64,000 bases of DNA from Pseudonocardia sp. C8. Its GTDB lineage: Bacteria; Actinomycetota; Actinomycetes; Mycobacteriales; Pseudonocardiaceae. A program made the translations under genes and the position numbers. A model generated the notes under the pieces. That model did not search any database. It was given only the letters and a program-made list of their open reading frames with translations, and was not told where the DNA came from. Within the stretch, counting starts at the first letter, position 1. Each line of letters opens with the position of its first letter. Below are positions 54,255 to 63,423 of the stretch, one piece after another. The stretch spans positions 4,737,501 to 4,801,500 of the forward strand of contig NZ_JACMTR010000002.1 of NCBI RefSeq assembly GCF_014267175.1, in the 5' to 3' direction.

Positions 54255-55991
54255 ATGAGGTCGGGAGCCACGGGAACGGGACCGGGCGGCCGCGCCCGGC
54301 GGATCGTCGGGGGCCTGCCGGGCGGCCGCGCCCGGCGGATCGTCGGGGGCCTGCCGGGCAGCCGCGCCGGAGGGATCGCCGGGCGCCCGCCGGACGACCG
54401 CACCGGGCAGATCGTCGAGCCCCTGCCGAACGACCGCACCGGGCGGATCACCGCTCGCCTGCCGGGTGGCCGCACCCGGCAGGCGAGCGGGGGCCGGCCG
54501 GCGGCCGGAAGCCGGCTGGCCCGGCTGCTGGGGGTCGGACTGGCGGTCGCCGCGCTGGCGGCCTGTGCGGACGCTCCCGCCGGGCCGGGCACGGCGACGA
54601 TCGGCTCCGGGACGATGGGCGCCGGAACCGCTCCCCCCGGCACGAGTACCACCCCGGCCGACCCCGGGCTGCCGGCCCGGCTCGCCGACGCGGTGAGCGG
54701 GGACGCCGCCTTCGCCCACCTCCAGGAGCTGGAGAAGATCGCCGACGCGCACGGGGGCAACCGGGCGGTCGGGACACCGGGCTACGACGCGAGCGTCGAC
54801 TACGTCTCCGGCACGCTCCGCGAGGCCGGGTACAAGGTGCGGACACCGTCGTTCGAGGTCCGCACGTTCAGCGCGGGCGCCGCCCGGCTGACCGTCGCCG
54901 ACGCCCCGGTGCCGACCGAGGTGCTGAGCTTCTCGCCCGCCACCCCGCCCGGCGGGCTGACCGCGCCGCTGTCGGTGCGGCCGCGCACCCCGCAGGACCC
55001 GACACCGGGCTGCGAACCTGCGGACTACACCGGGATCCCGCGCGGCGCGATCGCCGTCGTCGAGCGCGGGATCTGCCCGTTCGGGCAGAAGTCCCAGCTG
55101 GCCGGGGCGGCCGGGGCCGCCGCGGTGATCATCGTGAACACGGAGGACGCGGCGCTGCCCGCCACGCTCGGTGACACGCCCGGTGTGGTGCCGACCGCGG
55201 CCGTGCAGAAGACCGCGGGAGCGGCACTGCGCGACGGGCAGCGGGCCACGCTCGTCCTGGACACCACGATCCAGGAGCAGACCTCGCGGAACGTCGTCGC
55301 CGAGACCACGACCGGGGACCCGAACCGGGTCGTGATGGCGGGTGCCCACCTCGACTCGGTGCCCGAGGGTGCCGGGATCAACGACAACGGCAGCGGCAGC
55401 GCGGCGCTGCTGGACGTCGCCCGGCAGCTCGGCGCGGCACCGCCTGCCGGGCAGAAGGTGCGGTTCGCCTGGTGGGGCGCCGAGGAGATCGGGCTGGTCG
55501 GGGCGACCCGGTACGTCGAGTCGCTGTCCGAACAGGACCGGGCGCGGATCGCGCTCTACCTGAACTTCGACATGGTCGGGTCCCCGAACGCGGGCTACCT
55601 CGTCTACGACGGCGACAACTCCGACCGGCTCGGTGGCCGGCCCGGCCCGCCCGGCTCGGAGACCGCGGAGCGGGTGCTGACCGAGTCGCTCGTCGCCGCG
55701 GGCGTGCAGGGGCCGGAGGGGACCGCCTTCGACGGCCGCTCCGACTACGGGCCGTTCATCGAGACGGGGATCCCCGCCGGTGGGCTGTTCACCGGCGCCG
55801 AGCAGCCCAAGACCCCGGAGCAGGCGCGGAAGTGGGGCGGGACGCCCGGCCAGCCCTACGACGCGTGCTACCACTCGCCGTGCGACCGGCTGACGAACGT
55901 CGACCGGAACGCGCTCGACCGGAACGTCACCGCGATGGGGTCGGCGATCGGCCGCTTCGCGGTGGACCTGAGCGGCATCCCGCCCCGGTAG
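54255..55991 (+). CDS. M28-family zinc aminopeptidase lipoprotein
   Basis: This is probably a secreted, lipid-anchored aminopeptidase. The catalytic part has AGAHLDSVPEGAGINDNGSGSAALL (zinc His and bridging Asp), WWGAEEIGLVG (catalytic Glu pair), LNFDMVGSPNAGY and the last zinc His in CYHSPCDRLTN. A PA-type insert precedes it (GAIAVVERGICPFGQK). A lipobox LAAC (Cys104) follows the hydrophobic RLARLLGVGLAVAALAAC. Oddly, about 80 residues, encoded mostly by 36-bp tandem repeats, come before this signal. I found no ATG or GTG in frame nearer to it, so the true start is uncertain. It separates dnaE2 from imuB on the opposite strand. Confidence 0.82.
   Translation: MRSGATGTGPGGRARRIVGGLPGGRARRIVGGLPGSRAGGIAGRPPDDRTGQIVEPLPNDRTGRITARLPGGRTRQASGGRPAAGSRLARLLGVGLAVAALAACADAPAGPGTATIGSGTMGAGTAPPGTSTTPADPGLPARLADAVSGDAAFAHLQELEKIADAHGGNRAVGTPGYDASVDYVSGTLREAGYKVRTPSFEVRTFSAGAARLTVADAPVPTEVLSFSPATPPGGLTAPLSVRPRTPQDPTPGCEPADYTGIPRGAIAVVERGICPFGQKSQLAGAAGAAAVIIVNTEDAALPATLGDTPGVVPTAAVQKTAGAALRDGQRATLVLDTTIQEQTSRNVVAETTTGDPNRVVMAGAHLDSVPEGAGINDNGSGSAALLDVARQLGAAPPAGQKVRFAWWGAEEIGLVGATRYVESLSEQDRARIALYLNFDMVGSPNAGYLVYDGDNSDRLGGRPGPPGSETAERVLTESLVAAGVQGPEGTAFDGRSDYGPFIETGIPAGGLFTGAEQPKTPEQARKWGGTPGQPYDACYHSPCDRLTNVDRNALDRNVTAMGSAIGRFAVDLSGIPPR
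54285..54482 (+). repeat. 36-bp tandem repeats at the 5' end of the M28 gene
   Basis: Five 36-base units start at 54285, 54321, 54357, 54393 and 54429, with a partial sixth from 54465. The first two are identical (GGCGGCCGCGCCCGG, then GGATCGTCGG) and the later ones diverge. In the gene's frame each unit reads a 12-residue motif like GGRARRIVGGLP. Confidence 0.88.
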
Positions 55992-56007
55992 GCTCCGCGG
56001 GCCGCCC

Positions 56008-57741
56008 TCAGTCGTAGACACCGGCCACCTCCCAGCGCGCCCCGCGGTGGACCAGTAGCAGCGCCGCCCCGTCGGCGAGCGCCACCTGGAGCCGCGCCAG
56101 GGGGCCGGGTCCGCCGGGATCCCACCAGCGGGCGTGCACCGGCCAGGGCCCGGCCCAGCCGGTGACCTCGCGGTCCGCGCCGCCGCCGGAGACCCGGTGC
56201 GGGACCCGGTCGAGCAGGTCGGGAGCCGCGAGCCCCACCTCGGCACCGTCCGCGGCGATCAGCCGGACCGGCACCGGGTCCGGCGGGACCGTCGCCGGCG
56301 AGGGCGCCGGCAACCGGCCGGGCCACGTCGCAGGCGGGTCCTTCGGCACCCGCCCGCCGGGCGCCCGGCCCGCCGCTCCCGGGTCGGCGACGGTCCCGCC
56401 GGACCCCGTCCCCGGATCTGCGGCTCCCGGCTTCGCGGCGCCGTCCGGGTGTGGGGGCACGGCCGTCTCCTCGACGACCCGTTCCTCCCCCCAGGGCACC
56501 AGCCGCACCCGCTCCCCGGGATCCCGCCCACCCGTGGGCACCGCGGTGACCACCGCCTCCGGCCCGAGCAGCGCCTGCACCCGGACCAGGGCGCGGCCGG
56601 CCCGCTCGTCGCCCTCGCCGACGTCGCCCCACAGGCCGCGCTGCAGCGCCCCGGCGACGACCGTGTCCTCGGGGGTGAGCCGCAGCGCGACCAGCGTGCC
56701 GGACCCGCCGCGGCCCAGCCACGAGTCGAGCTGCCAGCGCACCCGGTCGACGGTGCCCGACGGTGTCAGCGGTTCGGCGCACCGCCAGATCCGCAGCAGC
56801 TCCTCGCCGCCGTCGGTGCGTGCGTGCACCCCGAGCCGGGTGCAGGCGAGACCGTGCCCGGCGAGCGCCTCGTGCAGCCGGGCCGCCAGCCCGCGTGCGG
56901 CGAACGCGGCGGCGTCCACCCGGTCCACCGGCGGGTCCAGCTCGATCGCGGCGGCCAGCTCCTCCGGCGGGACCCGGCGCACCGGGGGCCGCGGGTCGCG
57001 CCCCCGGGCCAGCCGGTGCGCGGCCACCGCGTCTGCCCCGAACCGGGAGGCCACGTCGGCCTCTGCCAGCGACGCGAACGCCCCGAGCGACCGCAGGCCG
57101 AGCCGGCGCAGCAGGTCGACCAGAGCGGAGCGGTCGGCCTCCGGGTCGCGGTCCAGCTCGGCGACCTCCAGCGGGGCCAGGAACTCCGCCGACCGGCCGG
57201 GCGGCACCCCGCGCCCGCGACGGGCGGCGAGCTCGGCGGCGAACATGCCGTCCGCGACGCCGATCTGGCACTCGACGCCGGCCCGCAACGCCACCTGGTC
57301 GATCAGCCGCTCGACCGCCTCCCGCTCACCGCCGAACCAGCCGACCGGGCCACGCGCGGGCAGCACGAGCAGCCCGGGCCGGACGACCTCGACCCCCGGT
57401 GCGAGCTCCTCGACCGCGGCCGCGACCGGTTCGAACAGCCGGGCGTCCCGCCCGGGATCCGGGGCGAGCACCGCCAGGTCCGGGCAGCGGGCCTGCGCCT
57501 CGCGCCGGCGCAGCCCGCGCCGGACCCCGTACCGGCGGGCGGTGGCGGAGCAGGCCAGGACCCGGTTGGCGTGGAAGACCGCCGCCGGCCGGTGCGCGGG
57601 GACGTGCGCGGCCCGGGCGGCCGCGGTGACCGGCCAGTCCGGGGACCAGACCGCCAGCACCCGCGGGTCGGGGCCGCGGCCCCCGCCGGTCGGCCCGGTG
57701 GTGACGGCCTCGCCCGCCGCCCCTCCGCCGGTGGTGCTCAT
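56008..57741 (-). CDS. imuB: ImuB, inactive Y-family polymerase homologue of the mutasome
   Basis: ImuB is the hub that links DnaE2 and ImuA' to the sliding clamp. The 577-residue protein has the Y-family outline (RRYGVRRGLRRREAQARCPDL, then a helix-hairpin-helix region LRRLGLRSLGAFASL). The catalytic acidic motif at the N-terminus is replaced by VLAVWSPDWPVTAA, as expected for ImuB. QRGLWGD at about 367-373 lies where mycobacterial ImuB has its clamp-binding QLPLWG. The long C-terminal part has a Pro/Gly-rich linker and an end domain (REVTGWAGPWPVHARWW). ATG 57741 overlaps the imuA' stop (ATGA). Confidence 0.9.
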   Translation of the reverse strand: MSTTGGGAAGEAVTTGPTGGGRGPDPRVLAVWSPDWPVTAAARAAHVPAHRPAAVFHANRVLACSATARRYGVRRGLRRREAQARCPDLAVLAPDPGRDARLFEPVAAAVEELAPGVEVVRPGLLVLPARGPVGWFGGEREAVERLIDQVALRAGVECQIGVADGMFAAELAARRGRGVPPGRSAEFLAPLEVAELDRDPEADRSALVDLLRRLGLRSLGAFASLAEADVASRFGADAVAAHRLARGRDPRPPVRRVPPEELAAAIELDPPVDRVDAAAFAARGLAARLHEALAGHGLACTRLGVHARTDGGEELLRIWRCAEPLTPSGTVDRVRWQLDSWLGRGGSGTLVALRLTPEDTVVAGALQRGLWGDVGEGDERAGRALVRVQALLGPEAVVTAVPTGGRDPGERVRLVPWGEERVVEETAVPPHPDGAAKPGAADPGTGSGGTVADPGAAGRAPGGRVPKDPPATWPGRLPAPSPATVPPDPVPVRLIAADGAEVGLAAPDLLDRVPHRVSGGGADREVTGWAGPWPVHARWWDPGGPGPLARLQVALADGAALLLVHRGARWEVAGVYD

Positions 57742-58802
57742 CCGGCCACCCGCCCGAGCACCCGGCCGCGCTCCGCCGCGCCCCCGGTGCCGGGCCGGAC
57801 CGCCGGCGTGCGGATCTCCGGCGCCGCGGCGACCGCCCCGCCCGGTCCCGGCAGCAGCACGTCGATCCCGCGACCGGCGGGTGCGATCCCCCGGCCGGCG
57901 ACCCGTACCGCGACCCGCCGGTACCGCAACCGCCCGGTGCCGCGCCCGACCCCCTCCCAGCGCGGTCGCTCGCAGGACAGCCGCAGCTCCGCCCCCGGCC
58001 AGGAACCCAGCGCCAGCAGCACCGACCCGCGCTGCCGGGCCCGGGCCATCAGCCGCTGCCGGTCGGCGGCGCGCAGACCGGCACGTTCCGGGCCCGCCAG
58101 CGCGACCAGGTCCAGCCCGTCCAGCAGGGCACCGGTGACGGCGACCGGATCGGCTCCGGGGTCCGGGACCAGCGCCAGCCGGTCCAGCCGGATCCCGGCC
58201 TCGGCCGCAGCCGTCGCACCCAGCCCGGGACGCCCGACCACACCGGCCCATGAGCCCTCCGCGGACGCCGCGGCCAGCAGCGCGAACAGCAGCGAGCCGG
58301 CCCCGGGCCCGGCACCCACCGCCACCGTGGAACCGCGGCGCAGCCCGCCCCCGGGCAGCAGCGCGGCGAGCGGTGCGGCCACGGGGAGCGACACGGCGTC
58401 GCCGTCGGTGAGGTCGGCCGTCCCGGCGACGCGAGCCGGGCTCGTGCCGGGGCCCGCAGGCGCGGCCGCGGTCCGGGCCGTGGGGCGGGGCCGCTCGGCA
58501 CCGGCCCGGGTCTCCATCCGGTACAGGACCTGCCGGGCGCGGGCCAGCCGGTCCGCCACGGACCCCGGCGCACCCGGACCGCGCTTCCCGGCACGCGCGG
58601 GGGCGGGCTCCCCGCCCGGCTCGGGGGGCGACACCGGGTCTGTTTCCCCGGCGGCTGCCGCACCGGCGACCCGGCCCACCGCCGCCGCTCCCCCGACGAC
58701 GGTGATCCCGGTCGCGGTGTCCCGTCCGGCGCCCTGATCTCCAGCTGCCCGCTGCACGGCAGCGTGCTCTCGCTCGCGCGCCTCGGCCGCGGTCCTGCTC
58801 AC
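57738..58802 (-). CDS. imuA': ImuA' (RecA/SulA-like mutasome protein)
   Basis: This 354-residue protein accompanies imuB in actinobacteria and is needed for DnaE2-dependent mutagenesis. The N-terminal 130 residues are low-complexity with a short basic helix (SVADRLARARQVLYRMETR). The core has a RecA-like arrangement (LAALLPGGGLRRGSTVAVGAGPGAGSLLFALLAAASAEG) with a degenerate P-loop lacking the GKT lysine, followed by LDLVALAGPERAG and LRYRRVAVRVAGRG. GTG 58802 follows GGGGGAGG. The LexA box about 80 bases upstream controls the imuA'-imuB pair. Confidence 0.88.
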   Translation of the reverse strand: MSRTAAEAREREHAAVQRAAGDQGAGRDTATGITVVGGAAAVGRVAGAAAAGETDPVSPPEPGGEPAPARAGKRGPGAPGSVADRLARARQVLYRMETRAGAERPRPTARTAAAPAGPGTSPARVAGTADLTDGDAVSLPVAAPLAALLPGGGLRRGSTVAVGAGPGAGSLLFALLAAASAEGSWAGVVGRPGLGATAAAEAGIRLDRLALVPDPGADPVAVTGALLDGLDLVALAGPERAGLRAADRQRLMARARQRGSVLLALGSWPGAELRLSCERPRWEGVGRGTGRLRYRRVAVRVAGRGIAPAGRGIDVLLPGPGGAVAAAPEIRTPAVRPGTGGAAERGRVLGRVAG

Positions 58803-58882
58803 CGAACCTCCCCCATCGCACCGCGACCGGCGTGCCCGCCGGTCGGTACCTGCTGGTGCGCCGTGGGGAAGACGGCGCGATC

Positions 58883-58898
58883 TCGAACTTACGTTCGA
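58883..58898. promoter_or_regulatory. LexA (SOS) box of imuA'-imuB
   Basis: TCGAAC-TTAC-GTTCGA is a perfect actinobacterial LexA operator. On the minus strand the hexamer TATGAT (rc of 58899-58904) directly precedes it and fits a -10, so LexA would cover the transcription start. Confidence 0.93.
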
Positions 58899-59096
58899 AT
58901 CATAGAAGCCGGGGCGGTCCGGTGCAGCCCCCGGTCGGGGGAACCGCCGCCCACCCCGCACCGCGGCGGCGGCAGCAGCCCACCGTCCCACCCGCCGGTT
59001 CGGCGTTCCCGGGATGCGCTCGGCTTTCACCCTCGACGCCGCCGGGTGCCGATCGGTGGGTGCGGCGTCGGTGGGCGCGTGTCGGCGGGTGGCGCG

Positions 59097-60656
59097 TCAG
59101 TGGGCGAAGTGCCGGGTCCCGGTCAGGTACATCGGCACGCCCGCCTTCGCGCACGCGGCCACCACCTGCTCGTCGCGCACCGACCCGCCCGGCTGCACGA
59201 CGGCCGCGACGCCGGCCTCGAGCAGCACCTCCAGACCGTCCGGGAACGGGAAGAAGGCGTCCGAGGCCGCGACCGCGCCCCGCACCCGGTCGCCGGCCCG
59301 CTCGACGGCGAGCCGGGCCGCGTCCACCCGGTTGACCTGTCCCATGCCGACGCCGACGGCCGCGCCGTCGCGGGCGAGCAGGATCGCGTTGGACTTCACC
59401 GCCCGGCAGGCACGCCAGGCGAACGCGAGGTCGGCGAGGGTCTCGGGCGAGACCGGGTCCCCGGTCACGAGCTTCCAGGAGGCCGGGTCGTCGCCGTCGG
59501 CGTCGACGAGGTCGCGCTGCTGGGCGAGCAGGCCACCGGAGATCGGGCGCAGCTCGATCCCGGCCCGCACGACCTCGCCGGGGATCCGCAGCAGCCGCAC
59601 GTTCTTCTTGCGCTGCAGGACCTCCAGCGCGCCGTCGGCGTAGGCCGGGGCGACCAGGACCTCGGTGAAGATCTCCGCGACCTGCTCCGCCAGCTCGGTG
59701 GTCACCTCACGGTTGACCGCGATGACGCCGCCGAACGCCGACACCGGGTCGGTCGCGTGCGCCTTGCGGTGCGCCTCGGCGATGTCGGCGCCGACCGCGA
59801 TCCCGCACGGGTTCGCATGCTTGATCACCGCGACGGTCGGGACGTCGCCCTGGTCGTGTGCGGCCCGCCAGGCGGCGTCGGCGTCGACGTAGTTGTTGTA
59901 GGACATCTCCTTGCCGTGCAGCTGCTCGGCACCGGCGAGGCCGGTGGCGTCGCCGTCGGAGTACAGGGCGGCGGCCTGGTGCGGGTTCTCGCCGTAGCGC
60001 AGCGGGCGCTGCCGGGTCCAGGCGGCACCGAACCACTCCGGGGTCGCGGACTCCTCGGCGTCCGGGAACTGCTCGCCCATCCAGGCGGCGACGGAGACGT
60101 CGTACGAGGCGGTGTGCCGGAACGCGTCGGCGGCGAGCCGGCGCCGGTCCTCCACGACGAAGCCCCCGGCCGCGACCTGCTCCAGCACCCACCCGTAGCG
60201 GGCCGGGTCGACGACCACGGCGACGCTCTCGTGGTTCTTCGCCGACGCGCGGACCATCGCGGGGCCGCCGATGTCGATCTGCTCGACCGCCTCGTCACGG
60301 CTCGCGCCGGACGCCACGGTCTCCCGGAACGGGTACAGGTTCGACACCAGCAGGTCGAACGGCACGATGTTCAGCTGCTCCAGCTGGGCGACGTGCTCCT
60401 CCTTGCGGGTGTCGGCCAGCAGGCCGGCATGCACCCGCGGGTGGAGGGTCTTCACCCGGCCGTCGAAGCACTCCGGGAAGCCGGTGACCTCCTCGACCGG
60501 GGTGACGGGGACGCCGGCGTCGGCGATCCGCTGGGCCGTCGACCCGGTAGAGACGATCTCCACCCCGGCCGCGTGCAGCCCGGTCGCCAGGTCCAGCAGA
60601 CCGGCCTTGTCGTAGACGCTGATCAGGGCCCGGCGGACCGGCCTGCGCTCACTCAC
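59097..60656 (-). CDS. purH: bifunctional AICAR transformylase / IMP cyclohydrolase
   Basis: This enzyme carries out the last two steps of IMP synthesis, using 10-formyl-tetrahydrofolate. The 519-residue protein starts with the cyclohydrolase domain ([44 protein letters not shown]). It continues with the transformylase domain ([42 protein letters not shown], ending [10 protein letters not shown]). GTG 60656 lies 8 bases inside the end of purN, so the two are translationally coupled. The order perM-purN-purH matches Rv0955-Rv0957. Confidence 0.96.
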   Translation of the reverse strand: MSERRPVRRALISVYDKAGLLDLATGLHAAGVEIVSTGSTAQRIADAGVPVTPVEEVTGFPECFDGRVKTLHPRVHAGLLADTRKEEHVAQLEQLNIVPFDLLVSNLYPFRETVASGASRDEAVEQIDIGGPAMVRASAKNHESVAVVVDPARYGWVLEQVAAGGFVVEDRRRLAADAFRHTASYDVSVAAWMGEQFPDAEESATPEWFGAAWTRQRPLRYGENPHQAAALYSDGDATGLAGAEQLHGKEMSYNNYVDADAAWRAAHDQGDVPTVAVIKHANPCGIAVGADIAEAHRKAHATDPVSAFGGVIAVNREVTTELAEQVAEIFTEVLVAPAYADGALEVLQRKKNVRLLRIPGEVVRAGIELRPISGGLLAQQRDLVDADGDDPASWKLVTGDPVSPETLADLAFAWRACRAVKSNAILLARDGAAVGVGMGQVNRVDAARLAVERAGDRVRGAVAASDAFFPFPDGLEVLLEAGVAAVVQPGGSVRDEQVVAACAKAGVPMYLTGTRHFAH

Positions 60657-61269
60657 TGTTCACCTCGTGCGTTCTCCCGGCACGGTCACCGGCCGCGGCG
60701 AGCCGCCGCACCGTCTCGACCAGCAGCCGTCGTTCCTCGGTCTTGATCCGCTCGTGCAGGACGGCTTCGTCGTCGGTCGGGAGGACGGGGACCTCCACCT
60801 GCGCGAGCACCGGCCCCGTGTCCAGTCCCGCGTCGACCTCGTGCACGGTCGCGCCGGTCACCTCGACACCGGCGGCCAGCGCGTCACGGACGGCGTGCGC
60901 GCCGGGGAACGCCGGCAGCAGGGCCGGGTGCGTGTTCAGCATCGGGCATCCGATCGCGTCCAGGAAGGCCGGTGCGACCAGCTTCATGAAGCCGGCCCCC
61001 ACGACGAGGTCCGGGCGGTGCGCGACGACGGCGGCGGCGAGCGCGTCGTTCCACGCGGCGCGGTCGGGGTGGTCGGCGAGCCGCTCGACGAACGTCGGCA
61101 CCCCCGCCGTGCGGGCCCGGTCCAGCCCGGTCGCACCGGGCCGGTCGGCACCGACAGCGACGACACGATACTCCGGACCGTGCACGTCGAGCAGCGCCTG
61201 GAGCAGGGTGCCGCTCCCGGAGACGAGCACGACGACCCGGTACGGCCCCGCCTGCTCCGGCACGTGCAC
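60649..61269 (-). CDS. purN: phosphoribosylglycinamide formyltransferase (folate-dependent)
   Basis: This enzyme transfers a formyl group from 10-formyl-tetrahydrofolate to GAR in purine synthesis. The 206-residue protein shows [45 protein letters not shown] and the active-site [20 protein letters not shown] with [15 protein letters not shown]. The start is GTG 61269; a second GTG two codons later is possible. Its end overlaps purH. It lies 156 bases after perM on the same strand. Confidence 0.95.
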   Translation of the reverse strand: MHVPEQAGPYRVVVLVSGSGTLLQALLDVHGPEYRVVAVGADRPGATGLDRARTAGVPTFVERLADHPDRAAWNDALAAAVVAHRPDLVVGAGFMKLVAPAFLDAIGCPMLNTHPALLPAFPGAHAVRDALAAGVEVTGATVHEVDAGLDTGPVLAQVEVPVLPTDDEAVLHERIKTEERRLLVETVRRLAAAGDRAGRTHEVNSE

Positions 61270-61425
61270 CGTCTCCCCTCCGACGCCGTGTGGTCATGGC
61301 CGCCGCCGCAGCCGGTGACCAGCGTAGACGCGCGGGGCGGGTGCGGGGCGGACCGGGTCGTCGGTGCGCGCAGGCCGTGGGGCACGCCGAGCACCGGGTC
61401 GGGCGCCGGGGTCCACCACCGGTGA

Positions 61426-63177
61426 TCACCGGTGTTCGCTCGGGTCCTCCCGGTCGGTGGTGGGGGCGGCGGCGCCTCCGGAGTCGGCCGGATCGGGCCG
61501 GTCGGCGGTGCCGGCCCCGTCGGCGCTATCGGTCCCGTCAGCCCGGTCGGGCCGGTCGGCCACGTCGGCCCCGTCGGCCCTGTCCGCGCATTCGGCCCGG
61601 TCGGAGCTGTCGGTGCCACCGTCCCGATCGGCGCCGCCGTCGACGTCCGGTCCGGCCTCCCCGGAACCCCGCGCGTACCCCGCGCGCCGGCCGGTGTCGC
61701 GGCCGCCACCGGCGGTGCGGCGCGCATCGACCGCCGCCTGGACGGTCGACGCCCGCGCGCGACCGCCGGCCGGCTGCGGGTCGGGGCGCCCACCCGGCAG
61801 CGCCCCCATCGGGACGTGCCGGGACAGCTCGGGACCGGCACAGGCCAGCAGCGCCGGTAACCCCACGAGCAGCAGCACGGCGGCGAGCACCCCACCGCCG
61901 TGGAACGAGACCGGGTCGTACGGGCCACCGGCGAGCTGCCCGCCGGCCACCGTCGCGAGCACGGAGGCGGCGAGCGCGGTCACCGCGACCGCCGTGACCG
62001 GGGCCGCGACCCGGTCCACGGTGGGCGCGTCCACTGGCAGCGCGCGCCGGCAGGCGAGGCCGGTCAGCACGCCGACCCCGACCGGGAGCAGGAGCACCAG
62101 CGGTGCCGCCGCCGGCACGTCCGCGACCGGCAGGACCACCGTCAGCGGGAACGGCGGCAACGGGCCGGGCGCGGCCTGCAGCGGCCCGGAGGTCGCGGCA
62201 CCGATCGAGACCCCGGCGCCCAGTCCCCAGGAGAGCGCACCGACCAGTGCGTTGGGCAGGTAGCCGACGGCGAGCGCCAGCACCCCCAGGGTGGCGCCGA
62301 ATCCTGGACCCAGGCGTGCGGCCGCCTCGGTCACCGCGGGCGCGGACAGCACCAGGGCGCCGCTCAGCACCAGCGCTCCGGTCAGCAGCAACCCGGTCGC
62401 GGCCACCCGGACCCCGGCCAGCGACGCGCCCGGCCAGCCCGCGAGCACCCGCTTCCAGGCTGCGGGCAGCCCGCAGGCGTGGACGACACCGACACCCGCG
62501 GCCGTGCCCCCGATGAGCCCCGCCCCGACGAGCGATGCCCACGGCGCCGTCACCGCCATCTCCTTCGGCAGCAGCGCCCCGGCCAGGACCGCGACCGCGG
62601 CCGCCGCGCCGGCCTGTGACGCGACGACCGCCCCGGCGTCGTGCCGTACCCGGCCGCCGAGGCGGCGCACCGCCCAGTGCGAGGAGCAGGCGACCATGAG
62701 CACGACCACCAGGGTCGGCAGCAGCGGGAGCACGCCGAGCGGGCGGTCCTGCAGCGCGATCGGGATCTGGTGGGCGGCCAGCCACATCGGGACGGCCGTG
62801 GCGAGCGCTCCGTCCGCGGTCACCGGCGCGCCCCCGGAACCGGCGAGCAGCGCCGCGACCGGGACCAGCAGGGTGTAGCCGGTCAGCACCGCGCCCATGG
62901 TCGCCGCGAGGAGGATCCGCAGGCGGTCGAGTCCGTTCCCGTCGCCGTGCCGGGCCGGCGCCGCCCGCCGTGCCGTGCCGCGGGAGCGCCCGCGCTCGGC
63001 GTCGGCGCGGGTCCGTCCCGCCCCGGTGCGCGTGCGTTCCGGCCCGGTGCGGACCCGCTCCGGCCCGGCGCCGCGCACCCCGTCCGTGGCGGCGACGCGC
63101 GACCGGTCGGCTCCGGAACCGGTCGGCCGGGCGCGGGACGCGGGACGGCCGCGGGTGGGCCGGGACGAGGTGGTCAC
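61426..63177 (-). CDS. perM: PerM-like membrane protein (DUF6350)
   Basis: This multi-pass membrane protein has about 11-12 hydrophobic segments. It corresponds in position and type to Rv0955 (PerM), which in mycobacteria supports cell division under stress. The 583 residues include an Arg-rich N-terminal cytoplasmic part of about 85 residues, then LRILLAATMGAVLTGYTLLVPVAALLA, a PKEMAVTAPWASLVGAGLIGG loop and LGVLALAVGYLPNALVGALSWGLGAGVSIG. A long acidic tail of about 100 residues is rich in Asp-Arg-Ala (RADGADVADRPDRADG). The start is GTG 63177. Function is by family and synteny. Confidence 0.82.
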   Translation of the reverse strand: MTTSSRPTRGRPASRARPTGSGADRSRVAATDGVRGAGPERVRTGPERTRTGAGRTRADAERGRSRGTARRAAPARHGDGNGLDRLRILLAATMGAVLTGYTLLVPVAALLAGSGGAPVTADGALATAVPMWLAAHQIPIALQDRPLGVLPLLPTLVVVLMVACSSHWAVRRLGGRVRHDAGAVVASQAGAAAAVAVLAGALLPKEMAVTAPWASLVGAGLIGGTAAGVGVVHACGLPAAWKRVLAGWPGASLAGVRVAATGLLLTGALVLSGALVLSAPAVTEAAARLGPGFGATLGVLALAVGYLPNALVGALSWGLGAGVSIGAATSGPLQAAPGPLPPFPLTVVLPVADVPAAAPLVLLLPVGVGVLTGLACRRALPVDAPTVDRVAAPVTAVAVTALAASVLATVAGGQLAGGPYDPVSFHGGGVLAAVLLLVGLPALLACAGPELSRHVPMGALPGGRPDPQPAGGRARASTVQAAVDARRTAGGGRDTGRRAGYARGSGEAGPDVDGGADRDGGTDSSDRAECADRADGADVADRPDRADGTDSADGAGTADRPDPADSGGAAAPTTDREDPSEHR

Positions 63178-63355
63178 CCGGTCAGGGTCGCAGCGCAGCC
63201 GCGCCGATCGGGTCAGGCACGCCGGGTCCGGCCGGCACGCGTCCGATCCGGCCAGTACGCCCACGACGCGCACGGGCGAGGACGGCGACCGGGCAGCACG
63301 GGTTCCATCGCCCCGTCAGGTCGTCGCGAATCGATCCGTTCCCGGAACACCCTCA

Positions 63356-63413
63356 CCGAGGTGCACCTGAGCGTTCGGCAAAGATCAACAATTCGCGCTG
63401 AGCTGCATCTCGG
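63356..63413. repeat. palindromic intergenic repeat (copy 2)
   Basis: CCGAGGTGCACCTGAGCG at 63356-63373 pairs 15 of 18 with CGCTGAGCTGCATCTCGG at 63396-63413. The loop between them (GTTCGGCAAAGATCAACAAT) closely matches the loop of the repeat at 39721-39786. It lies just beyond the stop of the gene at 63424. The surrounding bases 63178-63423 hold no gene. Confidence 0.75.
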
Positions 63414-63423
63414 CGGGGACGGG

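Noticed and set aside
54120..56246. Long minus-strand open frame across the M28 peptidase gene
   Set aside because: The plus strand encodes clear M28 metal motifs. The minus-strand translation has no domain and is Arg/Gly/Pro-rich.
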